DNA from: Calliopsis andreniformis
Lineage: Eukaryota; Arthropoda; Insecta; Hymenoptera; Andrenidae
DNA length: 64,000 nucleotides
NCBI RefSeq assembly: GCF_051401765.1
Contig: NC_135073.1
Span: forward strand, 8,990,001-9,054,000
Reading direction: 5' to 3'
Shown piece after piece: positions 10,983 to 22,800 of the stretch (the stretch's first letter is position 1; each line of letters starts with the position of its first letter). The notes under the pieces are model-generated. The model ran no database searches. It was not told the origin of the DNA and was given only the letters and a program-made list of their open reading frames with translations. Position numbers and translations under genes: made by a program.

Positions 10983-13699
10983 CAAGCTTTTACAAAATCA
11001 AACTTACAATCAACGAATTTGAAAAGTTTGAAAAATTAGAATTTATTTTTAAATATTTATTAATTGTTTAGTAGTTAGTAAACAGTTTTCAAGGATCGTA
11101 CAAGGATGCGCGCATCTTTAGGACCCGGTTCTTGTTCTCGTCCCTCCTTTCGCGCAGTTATCCTTTTTCTCCTAATCGCGTGGCTTCTAGTGACGTAACA
11201 GCAAGGTCTTACGGTACCTCCGGCAACGGGCCTACATTACGTGAGTATCCCTACACGCGACCCGCACGTACGTAGTGTTACGTACCTGCGTAGAAGATCC
11301 GCTACACGTTGTTCGACCAGCGAACCAGCCGAGCCTCTTTCTCCTTCCCCTTTCCGTGCTTTCTTCTCTCTTATACGCTCTTTGATCCTTTCCTCGCTCG
11401 GCGTGGCTCATTGAAGCGGGATTCTAAAAACTATTAACGGTTCAGACCGTCTCTACCGATCTCTTCGATCGTTTATTTCAATGCATGCGCGATTGTTCCT
11501 TAATTGCATGCAACGTTTGTACCTGTGTCGATGTTCAGTCGGCGCAGATCATTGAACTAACAGCATTTTCTTTCATTACTTGTTTTACGAGGATGCATTA
11601 ACATCGTTTAGAGTGTATTAAAAGGAAATATTTGCAGAGAAGGATTATTCTGGTATCCTTAGTATTTTCTAAAGTGTACTATTTTATGGGTTGAGCGTTG
11701 AGTTGAACCGGGATGTGGAACATTCCACACAGTTCGAATTGGAACGTATAATCCACTTGGTGTTTCGAAAATGGAGTCGATTATGCTTTAGCTGAAATAT
11801 TTACCTGGAGAAAAAATCGCATCCTGATTTCGTTAAGCAATTTTTAACTATTCAAGAATATAAAGTCCACAGAGCAATTATAATTTTAATATTTCATAAA
11901 ATAAGCACCATATGATCTGAAAAAGGGATACCAGTGTACCTAGCAAAGACATAAAAAAGTGTGTTCAATGTACTTGTAGAGCTCTCTTCATAAACTCTGA
12001 ATCCTTCGAAACTTTCACTTTGAAAACTTAATTTAACGCCAAGAATGATACTTAGAAACACCGAAGCCTAATTCTGAAAAGTGCCACTGAATCGTGTGAA
12101 TTGTGGGATTAGTCAATTCCCTCGCGTTCCATGGCAACCCATCAGTAATTCCGTTCGGAGGATTCATCATCTGGGGTCATCGAGGCGGTCGTTTTCCCTT
12201 GTTTTCTGATCGGTATGCGCACGCGGGTGCCTAGTCGCGATGCCGACAGGTGAGCAGAAACAGGCGTATATACACATGTACGTGTAAATACGTATGTAAG
12301 ATACAGTTAGGAGTACCGTTCTGAAAATGCAGCGGCTCGTATCGAGCCGAAGAGAGCGAGGAGAGTGTGTTCGGTGTGTAGTCTTCGCTTGTAGCCGGCT
12401 CGAGCGGCGCTTTAACTCAAACGGACATGGCCAGAGGCGGGGATCCAGTCGAAAGGGGTATAACGGTAGCGATAAATTCAATGGTACCGGAGAACGATGA
12501 AACAGGGAATATAAGAGCAGACCGCGCGAGCGCAGGTTACGTGCAAATAATTACGAACAATAAAGGTTCCATTTTATTACGACACTAATTTCAGTCACAA
12601 CTGAACTAGCTTTTCTGCCAGCCCGATTCGAGTCTTGCATAGGAATTCGGATGGGAGATCAATAGTTAGGAGCAAATTAACAGAATAGCTAAAAACAGTT
12701 TGGATTAGATGGCATATTTAAACGGTATTTTCAGTGATTTCTGATTAAATAGATCTGCGCTAGGATAGCAAGAAAATATTATGTCAAAGATTGCGTATCA
12801 TGGGGAGCAGATGTGTATTAACCTAACTGCATCAATAAAAATGCAAAGTTTCAAGAATAACAATTTCTATGGCAAGATTCATCGTGGTGGCTTTCAGATT
12901 AAAACTCATCCACTCCAAGTAACCATTTATCTGTATCTGATAATGTTCTTTATAAGGAATTCAATTAGAGCCACTCTATACGATTCCATAATTGAAATAC
13001 TGGCGAAGGATTCATAATAGTTTTCTCGATTCTCGGTGAAATAAAAACTCTTAGAAATCCATAAATAAAGCGACCTATAATACCGACACCAAAACTGCGA
13101 TCCTATCTGATTCGTACAAAAACATACACAAAGCTAGTACAAACATGTATAGTAGATCGAACCTCACCTTAAAGGGACACGGCTCTTTCGCCGACCGACA
13201 ACTCGTTGTGTATTTTCATTCCTCACCTCAGTTGTATAATGCTACAATCATTGAGGGACAGTTTCGTAACCGGAAGCGTCTTCGATCAATCTTCCCAAGA
13301 ACGACCCCCACAATCGCTAAAGGGGCCAGATTACAGGTACGATTACAACCCTATCGTCCCGAAGACGGAACAGTCTATCTGGCCGACTCGTACAGGCTGC
13401 TAACGGATCGAACGAATAGTATCCAGAGCGCGCAGTGGCGGCGCGTGCGCGTGTCATCCCTGAATCGCGTTGAACCAATGAAACTCCCTCTTGCGCTGCC
13501 CTCGGGGGGTAGAACATTCCGATATATTTCGGGTAATTTCCGTCAGGGGTTCGATCCCATGAAATTCGACGCGAGACAAGCGAGACAGTGTCAAAGACTC
13601 GAAGGAGACAGTGCACGGTTAAGTTGGTAGGGAATGTTGCAGAGCAAGACTGTCGACGAGAGAAAAAGCTATATGAATCGGTGTAATCCAAGTGGGGTG

Positions 13700-14386
13700 G
13701 TAGCAAACGGTGGCTCAACACTGGCTGCCATCTGCTGACGGTCGTTTTAAGCTCGAGCCACTGGTTCCCCGTGAAGTGCATAGCCGAAACGAGACGTTCG
13801 GCACCGAAACGACCTCAGCACGAGCTTTTTCAAAGGATCGAAGGTGTCCTGCTCGTCTTGCGATTCACACGAGTCGAACGATCGCGTCGCGTGTCCTCGT
13901 CTCGGCTGTTGTTTTCGTGGTACCGTGGTGTGTTCCTGTCAGAATCGGGAGAACGGTCACGCACCAGCTTGGCCAGGATGACGGAGACGACAGTGATGTA
14001 AAGCCCACGAGGCTAAGTGGACTCAATGATGACACGTCTCGTTTCGTGTACTAGTATCGAGGTATATGGCCAAATTTCGGTTGTCAAGTGCGATTCGACC
14101 TAGTCCAGGTCTGTGATCCTCGAAGGTGCGCCAAATCAGGCGGGTCCTCAGATCCTGGGACCTTGATCGTGCTCTGACAGAGTGGAAAATGATAGATGTG
14201 AAGAAAATACTATCAAGCAGTGCGATGATCCCTCGTAGTAAACCCGTTCGCGATATCCTCGAGCTCGAGAAAAAGTGTTTGGTTGATGACTGAACTTCTC
14301 CGAAATTTTGTGAAGACTTTCGTGTGATCGTTTTTCCCTGAGTAGACACGGTCCCAAGAATTCTGGTGTCGGTTTTGGCCTTTGTC
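13700..14386 (+). other. CpG-rich, UTR-like block upstream of the candidate exon
   Basis: The stretch is CpG-rich, stop-laden on the plus strand and similar in texture to the 5' UTRs at 200-837 and 55300-55843. It contains several short upstream ATG frames, for example one opening at 14189. No TATA box stands out. It is offered as a possible 5' UTR for the ATG at 14387, on texture alone. Confidence 0.3.
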
Positions 14387-14408
14387 ATGTCAGTTTACTC
14401 TGTGAAAT
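14387..14408 (+). CDS. Candidate fourth alternative first exon of HR3 (MSVYSVK)
   Basis: The ATG at 14387 opens MSVYSVK plus one base T, followed by AAAT|GTGAGT at 14409. Joining to the expected shared exon would give MSVYSVK-S-QIE, and Ser is found at this junction in the long vertebrate ROR-alpha and ROR-gamma forms. A second donor in the same frame and phase is at 14454 (GGAG|GTGAAA), which would extend the exon to 14453 and give Ala at the junction. Either donor keeps phase 1. The first donor has T instead of G as the last exon base, so it is not ideal. A phase match alone has a one-in-three chance. There is no recognised protein motif. Confidence 0.33.
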
Positions 14409-14886
14409 GTGAGTTCGTGGAAGGAACCATGGGGAAGGAGGAACGGCCAGGAGGTGAAATGTAAAGGAACAGGAAACGTTGGACGCGGCTTTCAAGTTGT
14501 TCCGCTGCGTTGCACGATATCGTGTTGGAGCAGGCTGGTTGTTAGCGGAATATCGACCGAGAGCTACCGAATTAGTCGTGGCGAAGGTCGCGAACAAACG
14601 TGTGCATTTGGTTCCGTGTAAACCTCGATCAGCCATTCTGAGCTTAACTTTGCCAACCAGCACAAAGGACACTATCATCAAATTTGCAACTCGTCTCTCG
14701 GTTAATCAACAAAGTGCTTTCTACTCAACGATCAACAAACTAAGAGCCTCTCTCGTGTTTCGTTTCCTCTGTCCACTTGAGAGACAGCCAGAAAGCAGTG
14801 AACGACGGTAATCAGTGCGTCTGGATTAGCAAAGAAGGACGTTGAAACCGAGAGTGCGACCTGGATGGAAACTCCCTGGAAGAACA

Positions 14887-14926
14887 GTTCTCTGAACGAG
14901 ACCTACTGACCTATCGACTCGACGCC
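14887..14926. repeat. 40-bp duplicated element with TAGGTCA core, copy 1
   Basis: Bases 14887-14926 recur at 15101-15140 with 37 of 40 identical. Both contain ACTGACCTATCGACTCG, which on the minus strand gives GATAGGTCAGT. TAGGTCA is the core of the monomeric ROR/HR3/Rev-erb element. The exact core in this copy is at 14907-14913. Confidence 0.65.
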
Positions 14927-15100
14927 CCGCCCCCTCTCCCTGACTGCAACTTTTTTACTTTTACCCCTTTAGTCCCATCGAATCGGACAGCTAAATCGGT
15001 GCATCGGAGAGGACAGCGACCGATGGAGGAAGCGGTGTATTAGGAGGCAGGAGGGCGACGTAGCTGCGCGTACGAACGCGCGGGTGAATCGAAGAGAGTC

Positions 15101-15140
15101 GTTCTTTGAACGAGACCCACTGACCTATCGACTCGCCGCC
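15101..15140. repeat. 40-bp duplicated element with TAGGTCA core, copy 2
   Basis: Second copy of the element at 14887-14926, same orientation, 214 bp downstream; the minus-strand TAGGTCA core is at 15121-15127. Copy 2 lies in a CpG-rich block (14990-15310) about 1.6 kb before the Q-rich exon at 16767. Confidence 0.65.
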
Positions 15141-16361
15141 TCCACTCCTACCCTCTCGGCGTCTTTCTTCACTCGCCACCCTACTTCTGCCTTTCTCCCC
15201 TGCGCTCGCTGGCGTGACGCGCCGGGACATTCGTGATTCCGTTTCGCGTAACCCCCTAACAGGGGTAACGTTCGGCAAGGGGTCGACTGCACATTTATAA
15301 GACAAACGAGTGCCTAAGATATAACCTCGTTCTTCTATTTATACGAATTCGCAACTTGTCGTTTCCATTGGCTCTCTCATCGTTGCTCCATCTCGAACAT
15401 TTTCTACTTGAGTTTTTCTTAGTATAGCTTCATTTCGTTCCTCTGGTCTCCCTGCATTCATTGACTTGTAGGGTCGCCAAGTGTCGTGTGTATCGGGAAT
15501 ACAAGGGTGAAGAGTGCCTAAAATTTTATGCCTTCTCGACTGATCGTACGTGGTATACACGCGAATCGTTGTTAGGTCTCTGTCTCGCTCTCATATTTAT
15601 TACGCCATCGTGTCTCCGATTTCGTTCATTTTTTCGCGCGAGAGAGATCTTGCTTCGCGTACGAAGGTCGACTGCGCGGATAAACAGTTCCTCAAATATT
15701 ACTCTCTTCTCTCGACTGATTGACGGTGAAACATAGAAATTGTACCTTGTAAGCTTTCCTCGTTTATCGTGATTCTCCGCTCCGAATTTTGTTCACCTTG
15801 TTCCCTCGCTTTTTCGAAGGGGACCGAAGATCGATCGTAACGACAAGTTTATAAGGGTCGCTGGGGAGATTGATGATAGCGCTAGCTTATCGTTCGTAAA
15901 ATCGAAAGAGTTTTCTATCTTAACGAGCAACTCCAGGTTCTACTCGTATTTCAAGTCTTCTTCGCCGTGCTTCTTCCTTTCGACATTTTTTATCAAATTT
16001 TATCCAGCTGTCCCCTGAAGCATCCTCCTCCCGATTACCTTAATATCCCGTGAACTGGTTGACGATCGATAGACGCAGACTGATAATAATCGACTGTGGC
16101 GTAAACACACGAAAGTCACCTAAAACTTCTTGTTTCATGCCTTCGACTTCGAAACTTCTCTGAGCAAAATCATCGAAGCAACCACGAAGAAAGTCAACGT
16201 GTTCTCTTCGTTAGCTTGCTATTTTAATCGAATCCTCGGACTTTTCCTTGGTCGACAGCAGGATCGATCGAACGGCGCGCCAGCAACCTCGACAGTGCGA
16301 CTTTAATTTCGCCCGCGAAAGAGATGGCATCCGGATCGCGATTCGAACTCGTAATGTCCTT

Positions 16362-16369
16362 TGACGTCA
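16362..16369. promoter_or_regulatory. Palindromic CRE (TGACGTCA)
   Basis: A perfect 8-bp cAMP-response/ATF-type palindrome, about 400 bp upstream of the ATG at 16767. Other perfect copies are at 21202-21209 and 50206-50213. About one is expected by chance in a window this size, so only the position near a predicted promoter makes it notable. Confidence 0.3.
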
Positions 16370-16620
16370 ATCAGGATCGCGTGGGGACTGTCGAGAAATC
16401 ATTTCTCCGTAAAAGCTTGACGTGCTGGTGCAGGCCGTTGACAACAATAGCCTGATCGTAAAACTCAGGACGAAAGAAGGAACACTATTATACAGGAAAT
16501 TAAACAAGTATAAACTCTAAAGGAACAGTCGAACTTGTAAAAAAGCATTTGGTAAAAATACCTGGAAGAAGGGGAAAGGACTCAAGTATTTATAATAAAA
16601 AAAGTGTAATCGAATTTCGT

Positions 16621-16766
16621 ATGAACGAGTCTAAGAAGTGTCTGAATAGTGTCTGATCGGGTTCGTTCGTCGAGCTTAGAGCAGTATCGAGAGACTTGTG
16701 CAGCCGAACACTCAACTCTCAGAAATGTCAAACTGAATTAACCCGGTCGAACAATAAACACGAAAA
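16621..16766 (+). other. HR3: 5' UTR of the Q-rich HR3 exon
   Basis: This unique, non-coding-looking stretch leads into the ATG at 16767, which sits in a good context (AAAAATGG). A minimal upstream frame, ATG-TCA-AAC-TGA, occupies 16725-16736. An AT-rich TATA-like run lies at about 16587-16600. The transcription start was not located. Confidence 0.45.
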
Positions 16767-16935
16767 ATGGCGGAAAGCGCGGCCAGTCCGGGTTCCGTGC
16801 AAGTCGCTGCGAACAGTCCGCAGCAACAACAGCAATCGCAGCCACAACAGCCGCAACAGCAACAAACGCAACAGACGCAACAGCCGCCGGACATTAGCAG
16901 TTCGCAGCTGGCGTCTCCACCGATCACGGGCACAG
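16767..16935 (+). CDS. HR3: HR3 alternative first coding exon with Q-rich N-terminus
   Basis: The frame begins MAESAASPGSVQ and runs 56 codons plus one base G to a good donor, CACAG|GTACGA, at 16936. Residues 19-39 are a glutamine-rich tract broken by P, S and T, followed by a Ser/Pro-rich end (PPITGT). There is no folded domain, consistent with a disordered A/B activation region of a nuclear receptor. The CAA/CAG mix and good start context support real coding. Phase and split-codon base (G) are the same as at 838 and 55844, so all can splice to one exon. Membership in HR3 is inferred from phase, strand and position. Another gene with a Q-rich first exon cannot be excluded from sequence alone. 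Confidence 0.66.
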
Positions 16936-18149
16936 GTACGAATAGGAAACGATCGAGATCTTCCGGTAGGGTTCTTTTCAAGATCCTAAGGGCATCTTCA
17001 ATTAGATGTTTTTGTTCGATTAGCGAAATATTGATGACGTTCTTTCATGATCATTATTTCTTTACAATACAAAGTTTGACAATGGGTTATTATGACTGCA
17101 AAGTATGTAATTCTTTATACTTTTGAGTCCTCTTTTCGGTAGTCGAAAGAAAATGTTTATTCATTTCTCTAAAATCAATTAAGTTTCGTATTATTTAATG
17201 AATTGTCAAGCTCTGCAATTGACTCATCCAAATTGAAACAATAGACAACTGGAATCATATTCGCTCCCCATCTCTTCAAGTTGAAAAGTGCACGAGTTTC
17301 TTGCTAACCTTTGGTTAGAAGTTTATGAGCGAGGAGAAAGGCTCGGCGAACTTAGGAACCTCGACAGGCTTAGCGAGTGAAAGACGACGGTCGAGGTCGT
17401 CTTTTTTTTGTCCTGTAACGAAGGCATATTACACCGCGCATCGCGCAGTAAAACGGATCAATGTCGTGTTTTATGTTCCACTGGGATGCTTTGAGACTCT
17501 CCGAGTCGCGTTTTAATTAACGAAATTAATTCCGAACTTGGTCGAGTGTTCGTGGAATAATTGATTTCGACGAGTGGAGAGATATATTGAGTTGGCTGGT
17601 TTTTAATTCTTTAGGAATAAATTTCCGAAATTATTTTCATTATATATTCATATTCGATCCATAAATAAACTTCCATTATTGGATTTTGGGATATGAAAGT
17701 ATGATTCTTTGGATTGAAGGTACTGGTAACTTCTGTATCTTCGTAAAAACTGTAAAAAATATTCTTACTATCTCACTCTCATCGAAAGTATTCTTTAACC
17801 CTGTTATAGAAATCCTATACTCTTAGGGGACTGCATCCTACCTTTTTCAAAAGGTTCTGACAGTGCCTCCGCCACTTCTTCCAAAAACTATTTCCTGTCA
17901 TTCAACAAACTCCTCTGTTACATAAAGAAACATCTACTTGCAAAACTCTCCTAAACCTCTAAAAATTCCACGATCACATCCTCCAAGCCTTTCCTCAAAA
18001 ATATTCCCTTAACGGAAACAGTTCAGTTCCCCGAGCATCACTAAAAATTCGAATTCCCCAAGTACCCAGGTCTTTCACTCGCATAGCCGATGCTGTTCAC
18101 GCAGCGGAGCCACTCCTCAGGGGATCAGGAACGCTCAGAATCCACTATT

Positions 18150-19030
18150 ACCATATCGAGCTCGGCATAGTCGACCGCGACGTTCAACGAACCACCTATG
18201 ATCACCCACAATCGTCGCCGATCAAAGGTTGCTGCCCGTTCCTCTCGATCTCCCGCAATCCCGTCGCGTCCTAGCCCAGGAGTCTCCTCTTTCAGGCCCA
18301 TTCGTATGGAAACGGTCGGCACGTCGCATACGGGCCGCGAAGATCTGTCAGGACTGGAAGGGGGCTGTATAAATCAAAGTTGAGTCGGTGACGTAGCGGA
18401 GAGACGACGAACGGTCGAGGTCGGTTCTCCGAGTCGGTCGCGTAATGAAGGACCATTACTCGTCGCGGGTCATAACAGCGAGACAGCACGATGTGCCGGC
18501 GCTTTTCGTGCACGCTTCTCATCCCACGGAGGGCAGGAGAGAAAGGGGCAGAGACCACGGCGGCGGAGTGAAGCACCGAGTGAGAGAGAGAGAAATGGAG
18601 AGAAGAGGAGAAAGAGTGGAGTCGCGTTAGCGGATCTCTCGGTCGAGTAACGGAACGCTTTCGAGTACCGCTAGCACCGGCTCTGACGCGGTTACCGGAC
18701 ACCGTTACTTCGCTGATCCGCGAGTACCCACCACGTGCTGTCTCACCGTTCTCTTTGAAGAGCACGCGGCGCGGTCGACTGGAAGGAAAACGTTCGCGGC
18801 GCGAATTCGACGAACCGTGGAAAAATTGCGATCCCTCGCGGCTCCCGGGATCCGCCGCGAGATGGATTTACGGGGCGAACCGACGCCTGACGGCAGACAA
18901 CCAGTTCCGTTTGCATTAGCTCCGATTCATTGTTACGGCCCGTGCACGGGAAAGATGGCTCCTCGTTCCACGGGGGATGGCCTGGTAGGCAGGCAACGGT
19001 GAACCGAGGTCGCGGAACGGTTCATCGGGG
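18150..19030. promoter_or_regulatory. CpG-rich block with TATA-like box
   Basis: The block is rich in CpG and ends near 19030. TATAAAT occurs at 18368-18374 on the plus strand, followed by a purine-rich GAGA-type run at about 18525-18625. No ATG frame here ends at a strong donor in phase 1: the frame opening at 18862 meets GTAGGC in phase 0. It may be a promoter or enhancer of HR3 or of an unrecognised non-coding transcript. Confidence 0.3.
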
Positions 19031-21450
19031 GAATCGTAAACCTGAGAATTGGGATAGTAGTTTCATCGGGAATCGACGAACGAGAGCTTAGGACAAGTAA
19101 ATAGAGTGATATCCGATATCACTGTTGACGCGGGGTTTTACTGGAAGACGTGCGAGGGCCTAGGTGGGAGATAGTAAAGTGGCGTTGGCAGAGGGTACCA
19201 GGGGGCTGACATTGAATAGTGTTGGGGCAGAGATGATTTTATTTCAGATCTTTGATACTCGAGAATTTATCTCAGTGAGGATCTAAAATTATATTTTTGA
19301 GGAGTTTTAAAGTAAGCGCGGTGGGATCACTGTCGATTAGGATAATAGTAGATAAATTAAATTCGTGGAAAATTATGAATTTCGTATGCTCCAATTCGAA
19401 AGATACAGACTTAAGTTCTTTATGTTAAAAGGGAAGAAACTTAGCAAGGGTCAAATTACAGAACTGAAACTGGGATAAATAAAAGAAAGACACTATGCTA
19501 GTTTTCCAATTATGTACATATATATATACTTAATATTCTTAATGTATAAATGCATTGCTCGTTAGTAAATATGTCAAATTGACAATGCATTTGTGTTAGA
19601 ACGCAGCAGGTATATATTTAAACCAGTTGCATAAGCTATGAATATAAAAAAAATATTAGAAGCCAAGATAGGGTGTGACTCTACATATTAAAATAAGATG
19701 AAAATGAAGATAGATAGAATTGCATTTTAGGTGTCCTTTCTATTAATTATTAAGAAAACGCTTTAAATAGGAACAGGTGTCTGACTCAGGACTTATTCTA
19801 CTAACTTCGCCATGTCTGCCTTGACTGATGCACATCGCTTACTACTGATCGCCATCTATTGACTAATGCAGTACAATAGGTTTCTAGTCAGACACATTTC
19901 ATTTCAATTCTATCGACTTCTCCAATTTCACATATTATATGCATACCGTATTTCTTTACACACTTCATTTTCCCCTAACTGCACAAACCCCCGCAGTCAC
20001 ACAATTCGCAGTTGTTCCTCTGCTCTACTAAAAAATCCTAAAAATCCTCCGATCAGCGGAGATCATCGAGTATCAGCAACGCATACAAACAAAAACCCGA
20101 AACAACGTTTTTCAATCAATTAATCCATCACTTAAATCGAGTGCCCGCTTTCAGCGGCTTAAACTAATCTCCTCTAAAATAACACTCCCACGCGGATCAA
20201 GAGTCGCTCGCCGTTTATCTACAGGTCAATCCAAAAGGCAGCACGAAATATTACTTAACAGTACTCCGGTGGCGCGGTAGACAGGACTGTTATCGTAATA
20301 CAACGTTCGTCATTCCATCGCGAACACGCTGAAAACCCCTAGGAAGATAATGGAACCGGTTGCGCCGCGGCGGAGGCGGACAGACCGCGAAGAAGCGGGC
20401 GCTGGAATCACAGTTAACCACGGGATTTTTCAGCCGCCTATTATCGCGATTATTGTGACTGGCTGGCGGAGTTTTCGCGCGTTAAAAGCGCCGTTTTAAT
20501 CGCCTCGCTTGGAACCGCGCGCGCGCACGTATTGCGCGTAACGGAAATGGAAGCCTCGACTCTCGATGCTCACGCGAACCGTCTCCCAGAGGTGCACCTT
20601 CTTCGGAGTCTAGAGGTTAGGAGGCCAGCCACACAGCCGTTTACCGCTCGCCTCCGGTACCATGGGAGAATTTACGAGGCAATATTTGAGTAATATTCGC
20701 TGTTCATTAAGCAACCCTCGATGTCCCGGCGGACGCTTCGGAAATCGTGTTTGCTCGAATCCTCTCCACCGAATCCTCACGTCTCGTTAGCTGTCTGTAC
20801 CGTTGCCTCGAACGACCACTCGCTTCGTGCATTTTTACAAGCGTATTTTCCGTAATTACGTTGCGGACGTCGAAGCTTCCGAGACCACGGGAATTCTTTT
20901 TTAACAATTATTATCGGCGTGCTTAATGTGCTGGACAGCCAACACGCGGGAATTTTTTCGACACGTTTCCGCGGTTCGTGTAACTGTTGGTTGAAAAAAT
21001 TTCTCGCGGAGAAGCCTGGCGATTTTTCCCCTCGGAAAAATATTTTTCCGACAGAAATTCGCTCAGTGAGTTATTCCTGGCCGTGTTTTGGCGGAAGCGA
21101 AGCGATATTTGTTGGTTTGCGACTGACTGCAGCGGAAACGTTTATTTGCGTATTCAATTATTGCTAGAAACAGTGGAAAAAATTACGAGGTCTGTTTTTT
21201 GTGACGTCAGACTAGAATATTTTGTATGGAATTTTGGTTCGATGTTTTTTCGAGACACTGTCACAGTTCAGGAGTCGTATTTGTGACGATCGTATAGGAC
21301 CTTATCGAAATGTTTGGCAACGTTCCTTGCGCGTAATGAATCATTATCATTGGTGTAGGTTAAGGTTTCGTTGTATTCATGCAGCTTTATCTTTATTGCG
21401 CGCGTTTCCACTCGGCGGATTACCTGTACATGCATCACTCAGATCACGAA

Positions 21451-21510
21451 ACACATCTTTTGGATCTACAGGTTACGGGGTCAGGCACTTTGCTATTTAC
21501 TGCACGTGTT
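21451..21510. repeat. 60-bp dispersed repeat, copy 1 (partner 22741-22800)
   Basis: The best-matching 40 bases (21471-21510) share 33 positions with 22761-22800, including TCAGGCACTTTGC. The preceding 20 bases match at about 12 positions. Orientation is the same and the copies are 1290 bp apart. Confidence 0.6.
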
Positions 21511-22207
21511 CCTTACATTCCATCGATATGCGATAACCAGCGGGATAATATTTCATGCCATGCACATTTTTTTCGAGCATTTCTCTTGAAATTGCGCCCT
21601 AATTATTTTAACGACGTTTTAAAGTGTGTCGAGTATATTAATAAAATTCTTTAAACCAATTTGTCCTTATATTAAATTAAAAAGAATTTTTAAGTACTTT
21701 ACTCTTCAAGGTATTATGGGTTTTCATCTTGCTGTATTCGCTCGATAAAAATATTGCCAAGTGAAGCGAGACTTGTTCCTCGCATTCGTCATGTTTGTTT
21801 CCTGTCCCAGAATTCATAAATTTTTACTTTTCTTTGAGCAGTGAATCACACTTTTTAAATACCCCAACAAAGAAGAGTGGGTTCCACTGTCTCCGACCTT
21901 AAAATCGCGCCGCTCCGAAAGGGCGAATTAGCATCAATTTATGCAGTTTAGCGTTATTATCGCTTGAATGATAAATGTACGCGCGAAATGGCTTCCGAAA
22001 GGGCGATGAAAAGGAATTCTAGTGAACTGGCTCTCACGAATTTTCATAATTTCACTTCCGTACCTTTCAGTTTCAAAAAAATGAAGCATATAAAGCAGAG
22101 GATAATTAACCTTAGAAGCTGTATGATGAAATGCCCTCGAATTTAAAAATTTTAAGTGTTTTCATAAAATAGCTTGTATAGATCGCAAATAATCTACAAA
22201 AAAATTA

Positions 22208-22421
22208 TACAAGGTGTTGAAGCTGAAGCAGGTCATCTAAATATCTCTTCTGTTTTTAATAACACCAAAATCGTCAATGTCAATTTAAATAGTTTTGAAG
22301 GAAAAATATCATAGATGAACAATCTTTTGTGTAGGATTATTCTTTTTAGTTTCTTATAATTTCGTGTTATTAAAAATAGAGGAGGCATTTAGATATCCTG
22401 CTTCAGTTTGAACATCCTGTA
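22208..22421. mobile_element. TA-flanked MITE with 61-bp terminal inverted repeats
   Basis: The left arm (22208-22268) and the reverse complement of the right arm (22361-22421) are both 61 bases and agree at 50 positions. Both begin TACA and contain CTGAAGCAGG and TTTTTAATAACAC. TA at each tip suggests a Tc1/mariner-type TA target duplication. The 214-bp element has no coding capacity, so it is a non-autonomous MITE. Confidence 0.75.
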
Positions 22422-22740
22422 CGTAGCTCCTCTGAAATAAATATATTAGTTACTGTGTTCATTTTTCTTTAATTAGTGATTAAGTTCAGTATGTTCAACC
22501 GGTTGGACTTCCTGAGGTTAAAGTATAAAAATAAAATGAAACTTCCTGTTATTTTCAGAGTTTCGCGAAGTAAAGGCTTCTATTAGAAATATCGTATCGA
22601 CGAGAAGAAACATTTTTCCGTATTGATTAATGCTTTGCGAGATTGCGTTACGATTATATCATACACCTGTTCCTTGGCCAGCATTTTTACGAGAAAGGGG
22701 GGAGATTTCGTAGTAACGTGTCCAAGCATTAATCATGCAA

Positions 22741-22800
22741 GTACATCTGCTGGGTCTGAGGGTTACGAGGTCAGGCACTTTGCCATTAACCGCTTGTGTC
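22741..22800. repeat. 60-bp dispersed repeat, copy 2 (partner 21451-21510)
   Basis: Second copy of the unit described at 21451. The shared GGTTACGAGGTCAGGCAC segment contains an AGGTCA half-site; the other copy has GGGTCA at the same place. The surrounding DNA is not obviously similar. Confidence 0.6.

Larger units (their letters stand above)
857..16620 (+). other. HR3 intronic stretch between the first two ATG exons
   Basis: I found no recognisable gene here. The DNA is mostly AT-rich and unique-looking, with short CpG-rich patches near 7440-7740, 8370-8930, 10200-10600, 11100-11450, 12170-12480 and 13150-15300. It holds the local repeats, a piggyBac-like MITE, the ecdysone element, hairpins and the candidate exon listed separately. 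Open frames such as 13145-13630 (plus) and 13317-13781 (minus) overlap each other on opposite strands, have no family motif and are not called as genes. Confidence 0.6.

Noticed and set aside
13535..13565. tRNA B-box-like GGTTCGATCCC
   Set aside because: The T-stem pairs for only two bases after the loop, and no A box or cloverleaf could be built upstream.
13145..13781. Overlapping frames on both strands (161 and 154 codons)
   Set aside because: Neither resembles a known protein and they overlap antisense, which is typical of a stop-poor stretch.
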